A DNA stretch of 64,000 nucleotides. Source: Lachnospiraceae bacterium. GTDB taxonomy: Bacteria; Bacillota; Clostridia; Lachnospirales; Lachnospiraceae. The notes under the pieces are model-generated. The model saw only the letters and a program-made list of their open reading frames with translations, had not been told where the DNA came from and ran no database searches. Both the position numbers and the translations under genes were made by a program. This document shows, piece by piece, positions 17,078 to 25,392 of this stretch. The stretch covers positions 1 to 64,000 of the forward strand of contig SVDH01000001.1 of the NCBI GenBank assembly GCA_015057865.1. Direction: 5' to 3'. Numbering within the stretch: the stretch's first letter is position 1; each line of letters starts with the position of its first letter.

Positions 17078-19297
17078 ATGAAACATAAGAGATTGAACAG
17101 ACTTAAAAAATCAATCATCATTACACTGGTGGCAGGGGTTGTGATTTCACAGACGCTGCCTGTAGCGCGTGCGTCAGAGCTATCTGCAGAGGAAGAGACA
17201 GCGATCGTACCGGGCGGTGTAGGAGGTCAGAACACAGGAGACAATACAGGCAGCGAAGGATCTTCGCAGTCCGGTTCTTCTGATCCGACTGAAGTTGATG
17301 ATACAACGCAGACAGGCGGCACGACAGGAAGTGAAGGTGTTACTGACACCAGTGGAAGCCAGGGATCATCTGATGCGCCTGAAGCAGGTGATACAACAAG
17401 CGATGCTGAGGCCAGTGGCGTGGACAAGGATGCCAAAGCGGATGGCAGCACACAGACAGATGCTGAGAAACAGGCAGCTGGCGACAATGCTGAAGCCACA
17501 CAGGCAGAGCAGACCGCTGCGGATCCGGCTGTAGAGGCAACCGTACCGTTGACAGATGATGACAGCGTGAAGGAGACAGAAGATCTCCATGAGGATGATA
17601 CGGAAGTCATTCCGGAGGGAGAGCTTGTTCCTGCGCCGGTGATCAATAACAGCTTCCGGTTCTGGACAGTGGCAAAAGACTATGCCTATGCATCGGAAGA
17701 CATTCCGGTGTTGGAGGAGAAAAAAGAGTCTGCCCGTGAGATCGGCGAGTTGAAGAAGGATGCGCTCTGTTACCTGATCAAGGACGAGGGCGACTGGTAT
17801 TATATCGAGTCCGGTGAAGTCCGCGGGTTTGTAGAGACAGATAAGCTGATTACAGGCGAGGATGCAGAGCCGATCACTAAAGAGCATGAGGAGATGGCAG
17901 CATATGTTTCCGAACGCACCGGTATGGAATTTGATGTCGAGGACGTGGCGTCAAAGGCCTTTGATTATGTTTCCAAAAAGGAAAATAACGCATTTGCATA
18001 TGAGAGAGCGACTGTTTATCAGACCGTTGTGGAACGGGATCCGGCACTTCCCGCAAAAGGGAAGCTTAACATCCGGGAAAAGGCGAGAGAGGATTCCCGT
18101 ATCGTCGGAGTCCTTCCTGCAGATGGCATCGTCTATGTGATCGCGGATAAGGATGATGACTGGGTGTATGTGGAGTCCGGTGATGTAAGAGGGTTCGTGA
18201 AGAGCGACCTGCTGATCATGTCAGAGGATAAAAAGGATGCTTCTTTGGAAGAAAGTGCTGCCGGCGATCTGGCAGAAGCAACGATTGCCAATGGGATAGT
18301 AGCTGCTGTCATTCAGGAGGAAGAAGCAGTGAAGGCAGAAGTGCCTGCAGACCAGATGCCTGAGGAAGAGTCAGAAGGTATCCTTACCAAAGACGAGGCA
18401 GACTACGCCACAGCGACGACTAAAGTCGATCCTAAGGACAACAAGGCACTTTATTATACATTGACATCGATCCGCTCCGGCGTGCCGGACGGAATGCTGA
18501 GGAATTCGATCCTGCAGTATGCATCACAGTTTATCGGCAATCCCTATGTCTGGGGTGGAACCAGCCTGACAAACGGCGCAGACTGCTCCGGATTTGTCTT
18601 AAGTATTTTTGCACAGTATGGTTATTCGCTTCCGCACTCATCGGCAGAGCAGGCGACCTGTGGTACGCCGATCGACGTAGAAGACGCGCTTCCGGGCGAT
18701 CTGATCTTCTATGGGGATGACAACGGCATTTACCATGTTGTGATCTATGCGGGCGACGGCAAGACGATTGAGGCGAAGTCCACGAAGTATGGTATCGTGG
18801 CATCGAAGGTCAGCTATTCGTCAGCGGTTGCGGCGGTTCGCATCATTGAGGAAAAAGAAGCGGTCAGATACGATATCCCGTCGGGTCTTGGCAGTGTCCA
18901 TACCTATATGGGATGGCAGAAGGTGACGGACCGCAGATCCCAGCAGTGGGCGTTTAAAAAAGCGGCCGGCATGACATTCGATCCGGAAGGATTCGGTGTC
19001 GTAGACAACCGTTATGTCATCGCATGTACGTCCACCTTTGGAAACATCGGCGATTACGTTGATTTCTATCAGGAAGACGGCAGCGTGATCCCGTGCATCA
19101 TCGGTGATTTTAAGAACCAGAGCGATGCGGGATGCAATAAATATGGTCACATGAACGGCGACTGCATCATTGAGTTTGTCGTCGACCAGAAGAGCTGGTA
19201 CCAGGGCAGCCATGCAAATCCGGGAACGGCGTCCTGCCATCCGGAATGGGATCAGGAAATTACAAAAGCAGAAAATGTCGGAAGCTATTACGACTAG
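17078..19297 (+). CDS. Secreted SH3-NlpC/P60 cell-wall hydrolase, copy 1
   Basis: After a signal peptide (1-32) comes a long acidic Ser/Thr/Gly-rich linker to about residue 185. Two bacterial SH3 domains follow (about 190-262 and 318-388, the latter with LNIREKAREDSRIVGVL), then an NlpC/P60 domain (about 472-595) with catalytic Cys in GADCSGF and His in GIYHVVIYAGDG. A C-terminal Cys-containing domain ends ENVGSYYD. NlpC/P60 enzymes cleave peptidoglycan stem peptides; SH3 domains bind wall. The C-terminal domain (IACTSTFGNIGDYVDFY) is shared only with the paralogue at 23026 in this window. The start has a weak ribosome site (GAGAAAAG). It probably remodels wall so the surface structure can be displayed. 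Confidence 0.85.
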   Translation: MKHKRLNRLKKSIIITLVAGVVISQTLPVARASELSAEEETAIVPGGVGGQNTGDNTGSEGSSQSGSSDPTEVDDTTQTGGTTGSEGVTDTSGSQGSSDAPEAGDTTSDAEASGVDKDAKADGSTQTDAEKQAAGDNAEATQAEQTAADPAVEATVPLTDDDSVKETEDLHEDDTEVIPEGELVPAPVINNSFRFWTVAKDYAYASEDIPVLEEKKESAREIGELKKDALCYLIKDEGDWYYIESGEVRGFVETDKLITGEDAEPITKEHEEMAAYVSERTGMEFDVEDVASKAFDYVSKKENNAFAYERATVYQTVVERDPALPAKGKLNIREKAREDSRIVGVLPADGIVYVIADKDDDWVYVESGDVRGFVKSDLLIMSEDKKDASLEESAAGDLAEATIANGIVAAVIQEEEAVKAEVPADQMPEEESEGILTKDEADYATATTKVDPKDNKALYYTLTSIRSGVPDGMLRNSILQYASQFIGNPYVWGGTSLTNGADCSGFVLSIFAQYGYSLPHSSAEQATCGTPIDVEDALPGDLIFYGDDNGIYHVVIYAGDGKTIEAKSTKYGIVASKVSYSSAVAAVRIIEEKEAVRYDIPSGLGSVHTYMGWQKVTDRRSQQWAFKKAAGMTFDPEGFGVVDNRYVIACTSTFGNIGDYVDFYQEDGSVIPCIIGDFKNQSDAGCNKYGHMNGDCIIEFVVDQKSWYQGSHANPGTASCHPEWDQEITKAENVGSYYD

Positions 19298-19346
19298 GAA
19301 CCCTTTCGATATGGCCATCGACTTTGGTCATGCAAGTCATGATTTT

Positions 19347-19389
19347 CCCTATGCTATACTGATTTTAAGCAGGTAGCATAGGGATTTTT
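19347..19389 (+). terminator. Rho-independent terminator
   Basis: A perfect 10-base stem, CCCTATGCTA (19347-19356) with TAGCATAGGG (19374-19383), is followed by a T-run. It ends the NlpC/P60 transcript. Confidence 0.75.
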
Positions 19390-19414
19390 CTTTTGGAAAA
19401 AGGGGGTCTTTCAT

Positions 19415-19930
19415 ATGGCTGAACCGACGATCAAAAAGATTTTGCAGATCAGTATGGTGGTGGATGATGCAAAGCGCTATGCAAAGTGTTGGAATGATGA
19501 CTATGGCATAGGTCCGTGGACGTTTCTGCATTTTGATGAGACGACGCTTGACGCACAGCGGATCGAAGGGGCGCCCGCAAAATGGGGCGTCGAGCTGGCA
19601 CTGTGTGATGCGTTAAACGTGCAGATTGAGCTGATTGAGCCATTATACGGGGATACGACGTATATGCAGTTTTTAAAGGAATACGGTCCGGGGCTGCACC
19701 ATATGGCGGTCGAGCCGACTGGCGGATTTCCGGCTTGGAAGGAATTTCTGCAGGCGCGGGGCAAGGATCATTTTATTGTGGGCGGCAATGAGATGGGCGC
19801 ACAGGGACAGCGGCAGTTTGAATATGTGGACCTGAGGGATGAGCTTGGCGTAATCCTGGAGACCTATCATGATACGGATGGATTTATGCCCGGGCCGGTA
19901 CCGTTTGACGGAACGTACCCCAAAGAGTGA
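19415..19930 (+). CDS. VOC-family (glyoxalase-fold) protein
   Basis: The 171-residue protein is a vicinal-oxygen-chelate fold of two beta-alpha-beta modules. Motifs include ILQISMVVDDAKRYAKCW, a likely metal Glu in QIELIEP, His in GLHHMAVE and Glu in LGVILETYHD. Relatives include methylmalonyl-CoA epimerases, glyoxalases and ring dioxygenases; the substrate cannot be read from the sequence. Ribosome site AAAGGGGG. It ends 39 bases before the E1 alpha gene, so it probably works on a substrate or product of that enzyme. Confidence 0.75.
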   Translation: MAEPTIKKILQISMVVDDAKRYAKCWNDDYGIGPWTFLHFDETTLDAQRIEGAPAKWGVELALCDALNVQIELIEPLYGDTTYMQFLKEYGPGLHHMAVEPTGGFPAWKEFLQARGKDHFIVGGNEMGAQGQRQFEYVDLRDELGVILETYHDTDGFMPGPVPFDGTYPKE

Positions 19931-19969
19931 GCCATATGGACGCTTGTCTGATGGAAGAAAGGAGCGCAT

Positions 19970-20950
19970 ATGTATACGCAGGATGAGAAGCTTCGCATGT
20001 ACCGATTGCTGGTTTTGATGCGAAAGTATAATGAAGCGATTGAGGCATCCGTGAAAAAAGGAGAGATCTTCGGGCTGCATCATCTGGGCACCGGAGAGGA
20101 ATGCATCGAGGTGGCGGCGGCCTGCGCGGCCGAGCCGAAGGACTGGATCACCGGACAGAACAGATGGCGCGCGCACTGGATCGACCGGGTTGGACTGGAG
20201 GTTTACTCGGCTGAGGAATTCGGGAAGGACAACACGACCTATCATGGCATGTGTGCGGAGTATCATGTGGCCTACCCGGAAGTCAACTGCATGTACAACA
20301 ATACGCTGATGGGGTCGAATGCCGCGATCGGAAGCGGCCTGGCATACGGGCTGAAGCTGGATGGAAATCAGGCGGTGCATATCGTGGCGGTCGGTGACGG
20401 TTCGTTTAACGAAGGCGTGGTATATGAGGCGTTTCATATGGCATACGAGCTGGCGCTGCCGGTTGTTTTTGTGCTGCATGACAACGGCTGGGGCTGGAGC
20501 TATCGTGTGGACCGTAATTACGGAAATCCGGCGAAGCGCGCGGATGCGTTTGGCATCCCGAGTGTGGATGTAGACGGGAATGATATGCTGGCGGTCCGCA
20601 GGGCGCTGGATGACGCCATTGCGCAGGCAAGAGAAAACAAGCCGTCGCTCGTGCACTGCATCACGCACCGCTGGCTGGGACATATGCTCGGATGTGATCC
20701 GACGCTGTATGAGCCGCCGGGAGAGTCGGCGCAGTTTCGGAAAACAGATGACTGTCTGATCCGGTATCAGGATGTTTTATTAAAAGACGGGACACTGACA
20801 AAAGAAATGATCGAGGCGATCGGACGTGAAACAGATGAACAGATCGCGGCGTGCTGGGAGGCAAATATTGCGGCGCCCTATCCGTCGCGGGAGATCGTTT
20901 TGGATAAATCGATGGTGTACGCAGTGCCGTGGGAGGGAAATGAAGCATGA
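19970..20950 (+). CDS. Thiamine-diphosphate dehydrogenase E1 alpha-like subunit
   Basis: The 326-residue protein belongs to the E1 alpha family of 2-oxoacid and acetoin dehydrogenases. The TPP-Mg motif is GDGSFNEG (about 142-150) through HDNGWGWS. It departs from usual E1 alphas: the substrate-side block reads GQNRWRAHW instead of the common YRxHG form, and YHGMCAEYHV replaces the GKGGSMH block. It overlaps the beta subunit gene by four bases. No E2 or E3 gene is nearby, so the pair may use another acyl acceptor or share an E2/E3 encoded elsewhere. Confidence 0.75.
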   Translation: MYTQDEKLRMYRLLVLMRKYNEAIEASVKKGEIFGLHHLGTGEECIEVAAACAAEPKDWITGQNRWRAHWIDRVGLEVYSAEEFGKDNTTYHGMCAEYHVAYPEVNCMYNNTLMGSNAAIGSGLAYGLKLDGNQAVHIVAVGDGSFNEGVVYEAFHMAYELALPVVFVLHDNGWGWSYRVDRNYGNPAKRADAFGIPSVDVDGNDMLAVRRALDDAIAQARENKPSLVHCITHRWLGHMLGCDPTLYEPPGESAQFRKTDDCLIRYQDVLLKDGTLTKEMIEAIGRETDEQIAACWEANIAAPYPSREIVLDKSMVYAVPWEGNEA

Positions 20951-21924
20951 GCAGGATCATCAATCATATTCAGGCAAAGCATGAGGCCTATGTGGAGGAG
21001 ATGCGCAGGGATGAAAAGGTGATCATCCTTGGTGAGGATCTCGAGCATGTCGGCTGCATGAACGGTGTGAGCAGGGGACTGTTTGAGGAGTTTGGAAAGA
21101 CCAGAGTGATCCAGACAGCACTTGCGGAAAACGGCCCGAGTTATTTTGCGGTCGGACTGGCATTTGCGGGATATCGTCCGCTGATGGAGTTTGAATTTTT
21201 AGAGGCGGCCGGATGGACGTTTTCGTCGATCATTTACGAGGCGGCAAAGCAGCGGTATATGACCTATGGCGCGCTGAGCTGTCCGATCATGTTTTCTCTG
21301 CCGCAGGGGAGCGGCATGGGCGTCGGCGGAAATCATGCGTCTGTGGGCGAAGCGATCTTTTGCAATGCGCCTGGCTTAAAGGTGTATGCGCCCCTGTTCC
21401 CATATGATATCAAGGGACTGGCAAAATACGCGATCCGCGAAGATGACCCGGTGGTTTTTCTGGATGTCAAGCGGCAGATCGAGGGCGAAGTGCCTGACGA
21501 GGGCATCGACTATGTCGTCGAGCCCGGAAAGGCACGTATCGTGAGCGAAGGGTCGGATATCACGATCGTTGGCTGGCAATACGGTGTCATGGTCGCGATG
21601 GAGGCGGAAGCGGAATTAAAGAACATGGGGATCAGCGCGGAGATCCTGGATCTGCGTACGCTGGTGCCGATGGATGAGGAAGCCATCTGCCGTTCTGTGC
21701 AGAAGACGGGGAAGCTTTTGGTCGTATCGGAATCCCGCGCGCGGGGCGGCTTTGGAAACGAAGTGGTCCGCGTTGTGGCGCAGAACTGTTTTTCATCCCT
21801 GCAGGGAAATCATCCGGTCGAGTACATCGGTTGCAAAGATTATCCGATTCCTTACGGTCCGGGCGACAAATTTGTGCTGCCGCAAAAAGAAGATGTCATC
21901 GCAGCAGTACAGCGGATGTTATAG
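20947..21924 (+). CDS. Thiamine-diphosphate dehydrogenase E1 beta-like subunit
   Basis: The 325-residue protein has the E1 beta pattern: ILGEDLEHVGCMNGVSRGL near the N-terminus, the TPP-activating Glu in TALAENGPSYFAVGLA, a central transketolase fold with PGLKVYAPLFPYDIKGL and DDPVVFLDVKR, and the C-terminal swivel domain (ITIVGWQYGVMVAMEAEAEL through ESRARGGFGNEV). Translation is coupled to the alpha gene by an ATGA overlap. With its partner it should decarboxylate a 2-oxoacid or acyloin. The missing E2/E3 genes leave the physiological substrate open. Confidence 0.78.
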   Translation: MSRIINHIQAKHEAYVEEMRRDEKVIILGEDLEHVGCMNGVSRGLFEEFGKTRVIQTALAENGPSYFAVGLAFAGYRPLMEFEFLEAAGWTFSSIIYEAAKQRYMTYGALSCPIMFSLPQGSGMGVGGNHASVGEAIFCNAPGLKVYAPLFPYDIKGLAKYAIREDDPVVFLDVKRQIEGEVPDEGIDYVVEPGKARIVSEGSDITIVGWQYGVMVAMEAEAELKNMGISAEILDLRTLVPMDEEAICRSVQKTGKLLVVSESRARGGFGNEVVRVVAQNCFSSLQGNHPVEYIGCKDYPIPYGPGDKFVLPQKEDVIAAVQRML

Positions 21925-22097
21925 GGTCACTTTTTGGTAGTCAATCCGGCGGATGGTACGGCAGAAGTACCGGCAGATGGAAATTGTGCCAGCTATGATT
22001 ATTGCGAATGAATCAGCCGTTTTTTTGGATAATACAAAACGTTTTTCGTGTCCTAGAATGTGCACAGCATACTTAGATGGGCAGAGGAAGAAAACAA

Positions 22098-22742
22098 ATG
22101 AATCAGATTTACGGCTATGTCAGAGTCAGCAGTAAGGATCAGAATGAGGATCGGCAGCTGATCGTCATGCGGGAGAAGAACGTACCGGAAAACCACATTT
22201 TTATCGATAAGCTTTCAGGGAAGGATTTTAACAGACCATCGTATCGGGAACTCCTGGATGCGTTGGATGCAGATGATCTGCTGTTTTTAAAAAGCATTGA
22301 CCGGCTCGGCAGAAACTATGCCGAGATCCTCGAGCAGTGGCGTATCCTGACCAAGGTAAAAAAGGTCGATATCTGTGTGATCGACATGCCGCTTTTGGAC
22401 ACGCGTCAGGGGAAGGATCTGATGGGAACGTTCCTGAGTGATCTGGTGCTGCAGATTCTGTCCTTTGTGGCAGAAAATGAGCGGAAGATGATCAAACAGC
22501 GTCAGGCGGAGGGGATCGCGGCGGCGCAGGCGCGCGGTGTGAAATTCGGCCGGCCGGAGCTTCCGCTGCCGGATCACTTTGATGAGGTTTCGTTGCGCTG
22601 GCAGAGAGGGGAGATCAACGGCGTCGAAGCGGCCGAAGAGCTGCAGATTCCGGTTTCGACATTCCGTTATAAAGCGAAAAAGATGGGATTTGCCGTAATA
22701 AATCAGAGCTTTGACGCTTCCTTTGATGGCAGTTCCGTATAA
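22098..22742 (+). CDS. Small serine recombinase, copy 2
   Basis: The 214-residue protein is a close paralogue of the recombinase at 948. It has catalytic Ser in YVRVSSKDQ, DDLLFLKSIDRLGRNYAE, the helix QILSFVAENERKMIKQRQAEGI and a C-terminal HTH (GVEAAEELQIPVSTFRYKAK). I take the ATG at 22098 because AGAGGAAG lies just upstream and alignment with copy 1 begins there; an in-frame ATG at 22077 is possible. Its last codons contain a copy of the surface-locus promoter motif. It precedes a second NlpC/P60 gene, repeating the recombinase-plus-surface-gene pattern. Confidence 0.86.
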   Translation: MNQIYGYVRVSSKDQNEDRQLIVMREKNVPENHIFIDKLSGKDFNRPSYRELLDALDADDLLFLKSIDRLGRNYAEILEQWRILTKVKKVDICVIDMPLLDTRQGKDLMGTFLSDLVLQILSFVAENERKMIKQRQAEGIAAAQARGVKFGRPELPLPDHFDEVSLRWQRGEINGVEAAEELQIPVSTFRYKAKKMGFAVINQSFDASFDGSSV

Positions 22743-22743
22743 T
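22709..22743 (+). promoter_or_regulatory. Motif promoter inside the recombinase 2 tail: TTTGACG-N5-TTTGATG-N9-TATAAT
   Basis: Half-sites are at 22710-22716 and 22722-22728, with a consensus -10 TATAAT at 22738-22743 covering the stop codon. The 20-base block is repeated 192 bases downstream with one mismatch. A transcript from here would run only about 90 bases before the terminator at 22803. Confidence 0.55.
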
Positions 22744-22802
22744 AAAAAGTGACAAGAGACAAAATCTTGTTACTCCTCCTTTCATATGAATATAACCAAC
22801 AG

Positions 22803-22840
22803 GATGCCGGATACGAACATCGTATCCGACATCTTTTTTT
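22803..22840 (+). terminator. Strong rho-independent terminator between the two motif promoters
   Basis: A 14-base stem with one mismatch (22803-22816 and 22820-22833), a 3-base loop and seven T. It ends recombinase 2 transcription, and any transcript from the motif promoter at 22709, before the NlpC/P60 gene. Confidence 0.9.
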
Positions 22841-22900
22841 ATTGGATCAGGGCGAACACAAATGCGGTATGTATCCGGTTTTGACCGCAAATAGTGGAAC

Positions 22901-22936
22901 CTTTGACGCTTCTTTTGATGTTTTTAACCATACAAT
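22901..22936 (+). promoter_or_regulatory. Motif promoter before the second NlpC/P60 gene: TTTGACG-N5-TTTGATG-N10-TACAAT
   Basis: Half-sites at 22902-22908 and 22914-22920, -10-like TACAAT at 22931-22936. It begins 160 bases past the recombinase 2 stop; in locus 1 the motif also begins 161 bases past the recombinase stop. It would drive the gene at 23026. Confidence 0.6.
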
Positions 22937-23025
22937 ATAAGTGAATATGGCACCATGGCTCTTTATGATGAAGGCTGGTGAGAAGCTAGAGTATATCTAT
23001 ATGGAATAGAGGTTGGTGGTTTTTT

Positions 23026-25200
23026 ATGAAATTAAAAGAAGTGAAAAAGCTCCGAAAGATTGTGATCGCGACGCTGGTTGCGGGCATCATGGCATCCTCT
23101 GCAATGCCGTCCGGTGTGCTTTCTGTCGAAGCGATGGCAAATGTGGAGGAGGGCGCAGGCATCGAGACTTCGGAAGATGTGGTCGAGGAGCCGGAGGAGG
23201 AAACAGCGCCGGGTGAAGATGGCACAGAGGAAGATGCTTCTTCACAGGAGGAGTCCTCTGTAGATGAAACAGATGAAAATGAAGATGTGACGGATGCAGA
23301 TACAACTGGCGAAGTGACAGATCCTGCAGACCAGACAGATGATACGACAGGCACAAACACAGATCCGGCACAGGATGGCGGAGAGATCATTCCCGATGGC
23401 GGTCAGCCGGTGGCGGATGATCCTGCACAGCCTGTGATCATCGACGGCGAAGAGCCGGTCGTAGATCCGGAGCAGCCGGCAGCAACAGAAGAGGAACAGC
23501 CGGCGGTGGAGGTTGAGCCGGAGCAGACAGCAGAAGAAGCGGAGCCGGAGGTTTTGCCGGTCGAACAGATCCCGGAAGAAGACCTTTCGTTAACCCCGGC
23601 AGAGCAGATGCCGGCAGAAGAAGTCGCAAATGAGCAGGCACAGGAGGATGCGCAGTACGCGCAGTCATCCGAGTGGGTGCCGGCACCGTCCGGTGAGATC
23701 GTTCCTTCACCGGTTCTGTATCACGGGTTCCGTTTCTGGACGATCGCGAAGGACTATGCGTTTGCGGCTGAGGATCTGGGAATTTTTGAAGAAAAAGATT
23801 CCACAGCCCGTCTGGTCGGAACACTTGCAAAAGACGGCTTGTGCTATCTGATCAAAGATGAGGGCGACGGCTGGCTTTATATTGAATCCGGCAGCGTACG
23901 CGGTTTTGTTCAGGCAGACAAGCTTGTGACAGGAGAAGCGGTAGATTCGAACATTGAAAACGCTGCGCAGATGGCAGAAGAGCTCATCCCGCATATGGAA
24001 AACGCGGCATTTGCATATTACAGAGCGACGGTTTATCAGACAGTCGTGGAAAGAGATCCGGCGCTTCCGGTCGTGGATATGCTCAACATCCGGGAAGCGG
24101 CTTCTGACGACGCAAGAGTCGTGGGTGTGCTGGGATCAAACGGCATCGCTTATGTGATCGCGGATAAGGATCAGGAATGGGTTTATATCGAGTCCGGTGA
24201 TGTCAGAGGATTCGCAAAACGCGAGCAGCTTCTGATGACGGATACGGCCGGCGGAAATGCTTCTGATGCAGCGTCTGCGGCATCGTTCCTGACGAAGGAT
24301 GAGAGTGATTACGCGACCGCAAGCACATCGGTCGATCCGCTGGAAAACAAGGCACTTTACTATACGATGACATCCATTCGTTCGGGCGTGCCGGACGGGA
24401 TGCTTCGAAATTCGATCTTACAGTATGCAGCGCAGTTTATCGGAAATCCGTATGTCTGGGGCGGCACAAGCCTGACAAACGGCGCGGATTGCTCCGGTTT
24501 TGTACAGAGCATCTACGCGCAGTATGGATATGATCTTCCGAGAACCGCAGCGGAGCAGTCAAAGGTCGGCACACAGATCGCAGTGGAAGATGCACTTCCG
24601 GGCGACCTGATCTTCTACGGAAACGAGAGCGGCATTTATCATGTTGTGATCTACGCAGGAGACGGTCAGACGATCGAAGCAAAATCCTCACGCGTCGGAA
24701 TCGTCGCATCCGAGGTGAGCGGCAGCGCAGTCTGGGCAGTCAGAGTGATCGATGAAAAACAGGCGGTCCGCTACGAGATCCCGGACGGGCTTGGCGATGT
24801 TCATACCTACATGGGATGGCAGAAAGTCACGAATCCGAGAACACAGCAGTGGGCATTCCGTGAAGCAGCCGGCATGACATTCGATACCGAAGGCTTTGCA
24901 GTCGTTGACAACAGATACGTCATCGCATGTACCACAACCTATGGAAATATCGGCGATTATGTTGATTTCTATCAGGAAGACGGAACCGTGATCCCATGCA
25001 TCATCGGTGATTTCAAAAACCAGAGCGACGCAGGGTGCAATGCATACGGCCACTTAGACGGCGACTGCATCATCGAGTTTGTCGTCGATGAGAACAGCTG
25101 GTATCCGAACGGCCATGCGAATCCGGGAACAGACAGCTGTCATCCGGAATGGAATCAGGATATCGTAAAAGCAGAGAATGTGGGAAGTTTCTACGACTAA
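23026..25200 (+). CDS. Secreted SH3-NlpC/P60 cell-wall hydrolase, copy 2
   Basis: The 724-residue paralogue of the product at 17078 has the same domain order: signal peptide (1-37), a very acidic Glu/Pro-rich linker to about 225, two SH3 domains (FRFWTIAKDYAFAAED; LNIREAASDDARVVGVL), NlpC/P60 with catalytic GADCSGF (near residue 487) and GIYHVVIYAGDG, and the Cys-bearing C-terminal domain ending ENVGSFYD. The catalytic half is nearly identical to copy 1, while the linkers have diverged, becoming richer in Glu/Pro here. Ribosome site GGTGG is weak. It probably acts in the wall, perhaps as an alternately expressed version of copy 1. Confidence 0.85.
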   Translation: MKLKEVKKLRKIVIATLVAGIMASSAMPSGVLSVEAMANVEEGAGIETSEDVVEEPEEETAPGEDGTEEDASSQEESSVDETDENEDVTDADTTGEVTDPADQTDDTTGTNTDPAQDGGEIIPDGGQPVADDPAQPVIIDGEEPVVDPEQPAATEEEQPAVEVEPEQTAEEAEPEVLPVEQIPEEDLSLTPAEQMPAEEVANEQAQEDAQYAQSSEWVPAPSGEIVPSPVLYHGFRFWTIAKDYAFAAEDLGIFEEKDSTARLVGTLAKDGLCYLIKDEGDGWLYIESGSVRGFVQADKLVTGEAVDSNIENAAQMAEELIPHMENAAFAYYRATVYQTVVERDPALPVVDMLNIREAASDDARVVGVLGSNGIAYVIADKDQEWVYIESGDVRGFAKREQLLMTDTAGGNASDAASAASFLTKDESDYATASTSVDPLENKALYYTMTSIRSGVPDGMLRNSILQYAAQFIGNPYVWGGTSLTNGADCSGFVQSIYAQYGYDLPRTAAEQSKVGTQIAVEDALPGDLIFYGNESGIYHVVIYAGDGQTIEAKSSRVGIVASEVSGSAVWAVRVIDEKQAVRYEIPDGLGDVHTYMGWQKVTNPRTQQWAFREAAGMTFDTEGFAVVDNRYVIACTTTYGNIGDYVDFYQEDGTVIPCIIGDFKNQSDAGCNAYGHLDGDCIIEFVVDENSWYPNGHANPGTDSCHPEWNQDIVKAENVGSFYD

Positions 25201-25288
25201 GGGGTCAGGCACCTTCACACGTTAATACACTGAGGTGCCAGGCACCTTCACACTTTAAAGTGCGAAGGTGCCTGGCACCTCTTTTTTT
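25201..25288. repeat. GGTGCCWGGCACC palindromic repeat, copy 2, also a terminator
   Basis: The element starts right after the NlpC/P60 stop codon with GGGGTCAGGCACCTTC. From 25232 to 25281 it is a 50-base palindrome with one mismatched pair (arms GAGGTGCCAGGCACCTTC), followed by seven T. It therefore also works as a rho-independent terminator. Confidence 0.85.
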
Positions 25289-25309
25289 CTGTGGATTTAT
25301 CAATGCTGT

Positions 25310-25360
25310 AACAGTTGATTTTTTGTTGAAATATAGGTATAATAACAGTTGATTTTTTGT
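25310..25360 (+). promoter_or_regulatory. Promoter TTGATT-N17-TATAAT with duplicated 17-base operator
   Basis: The -35 is at 25315-25320 and the -10 at 25338-25343. The 17-mer AACAGTTGATTTTTTGT occurs exactly twice, at 25310-25326 (covering the -35) and 25344-25360 (just past the -10). Two identical sites straddling the promoter look like repressor operators for the ATPase gene. Confidence 0.7.
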
Positions 25361-25392
25361 AAGGCAATAAATAGAAATGCGGAGGTTTTACG

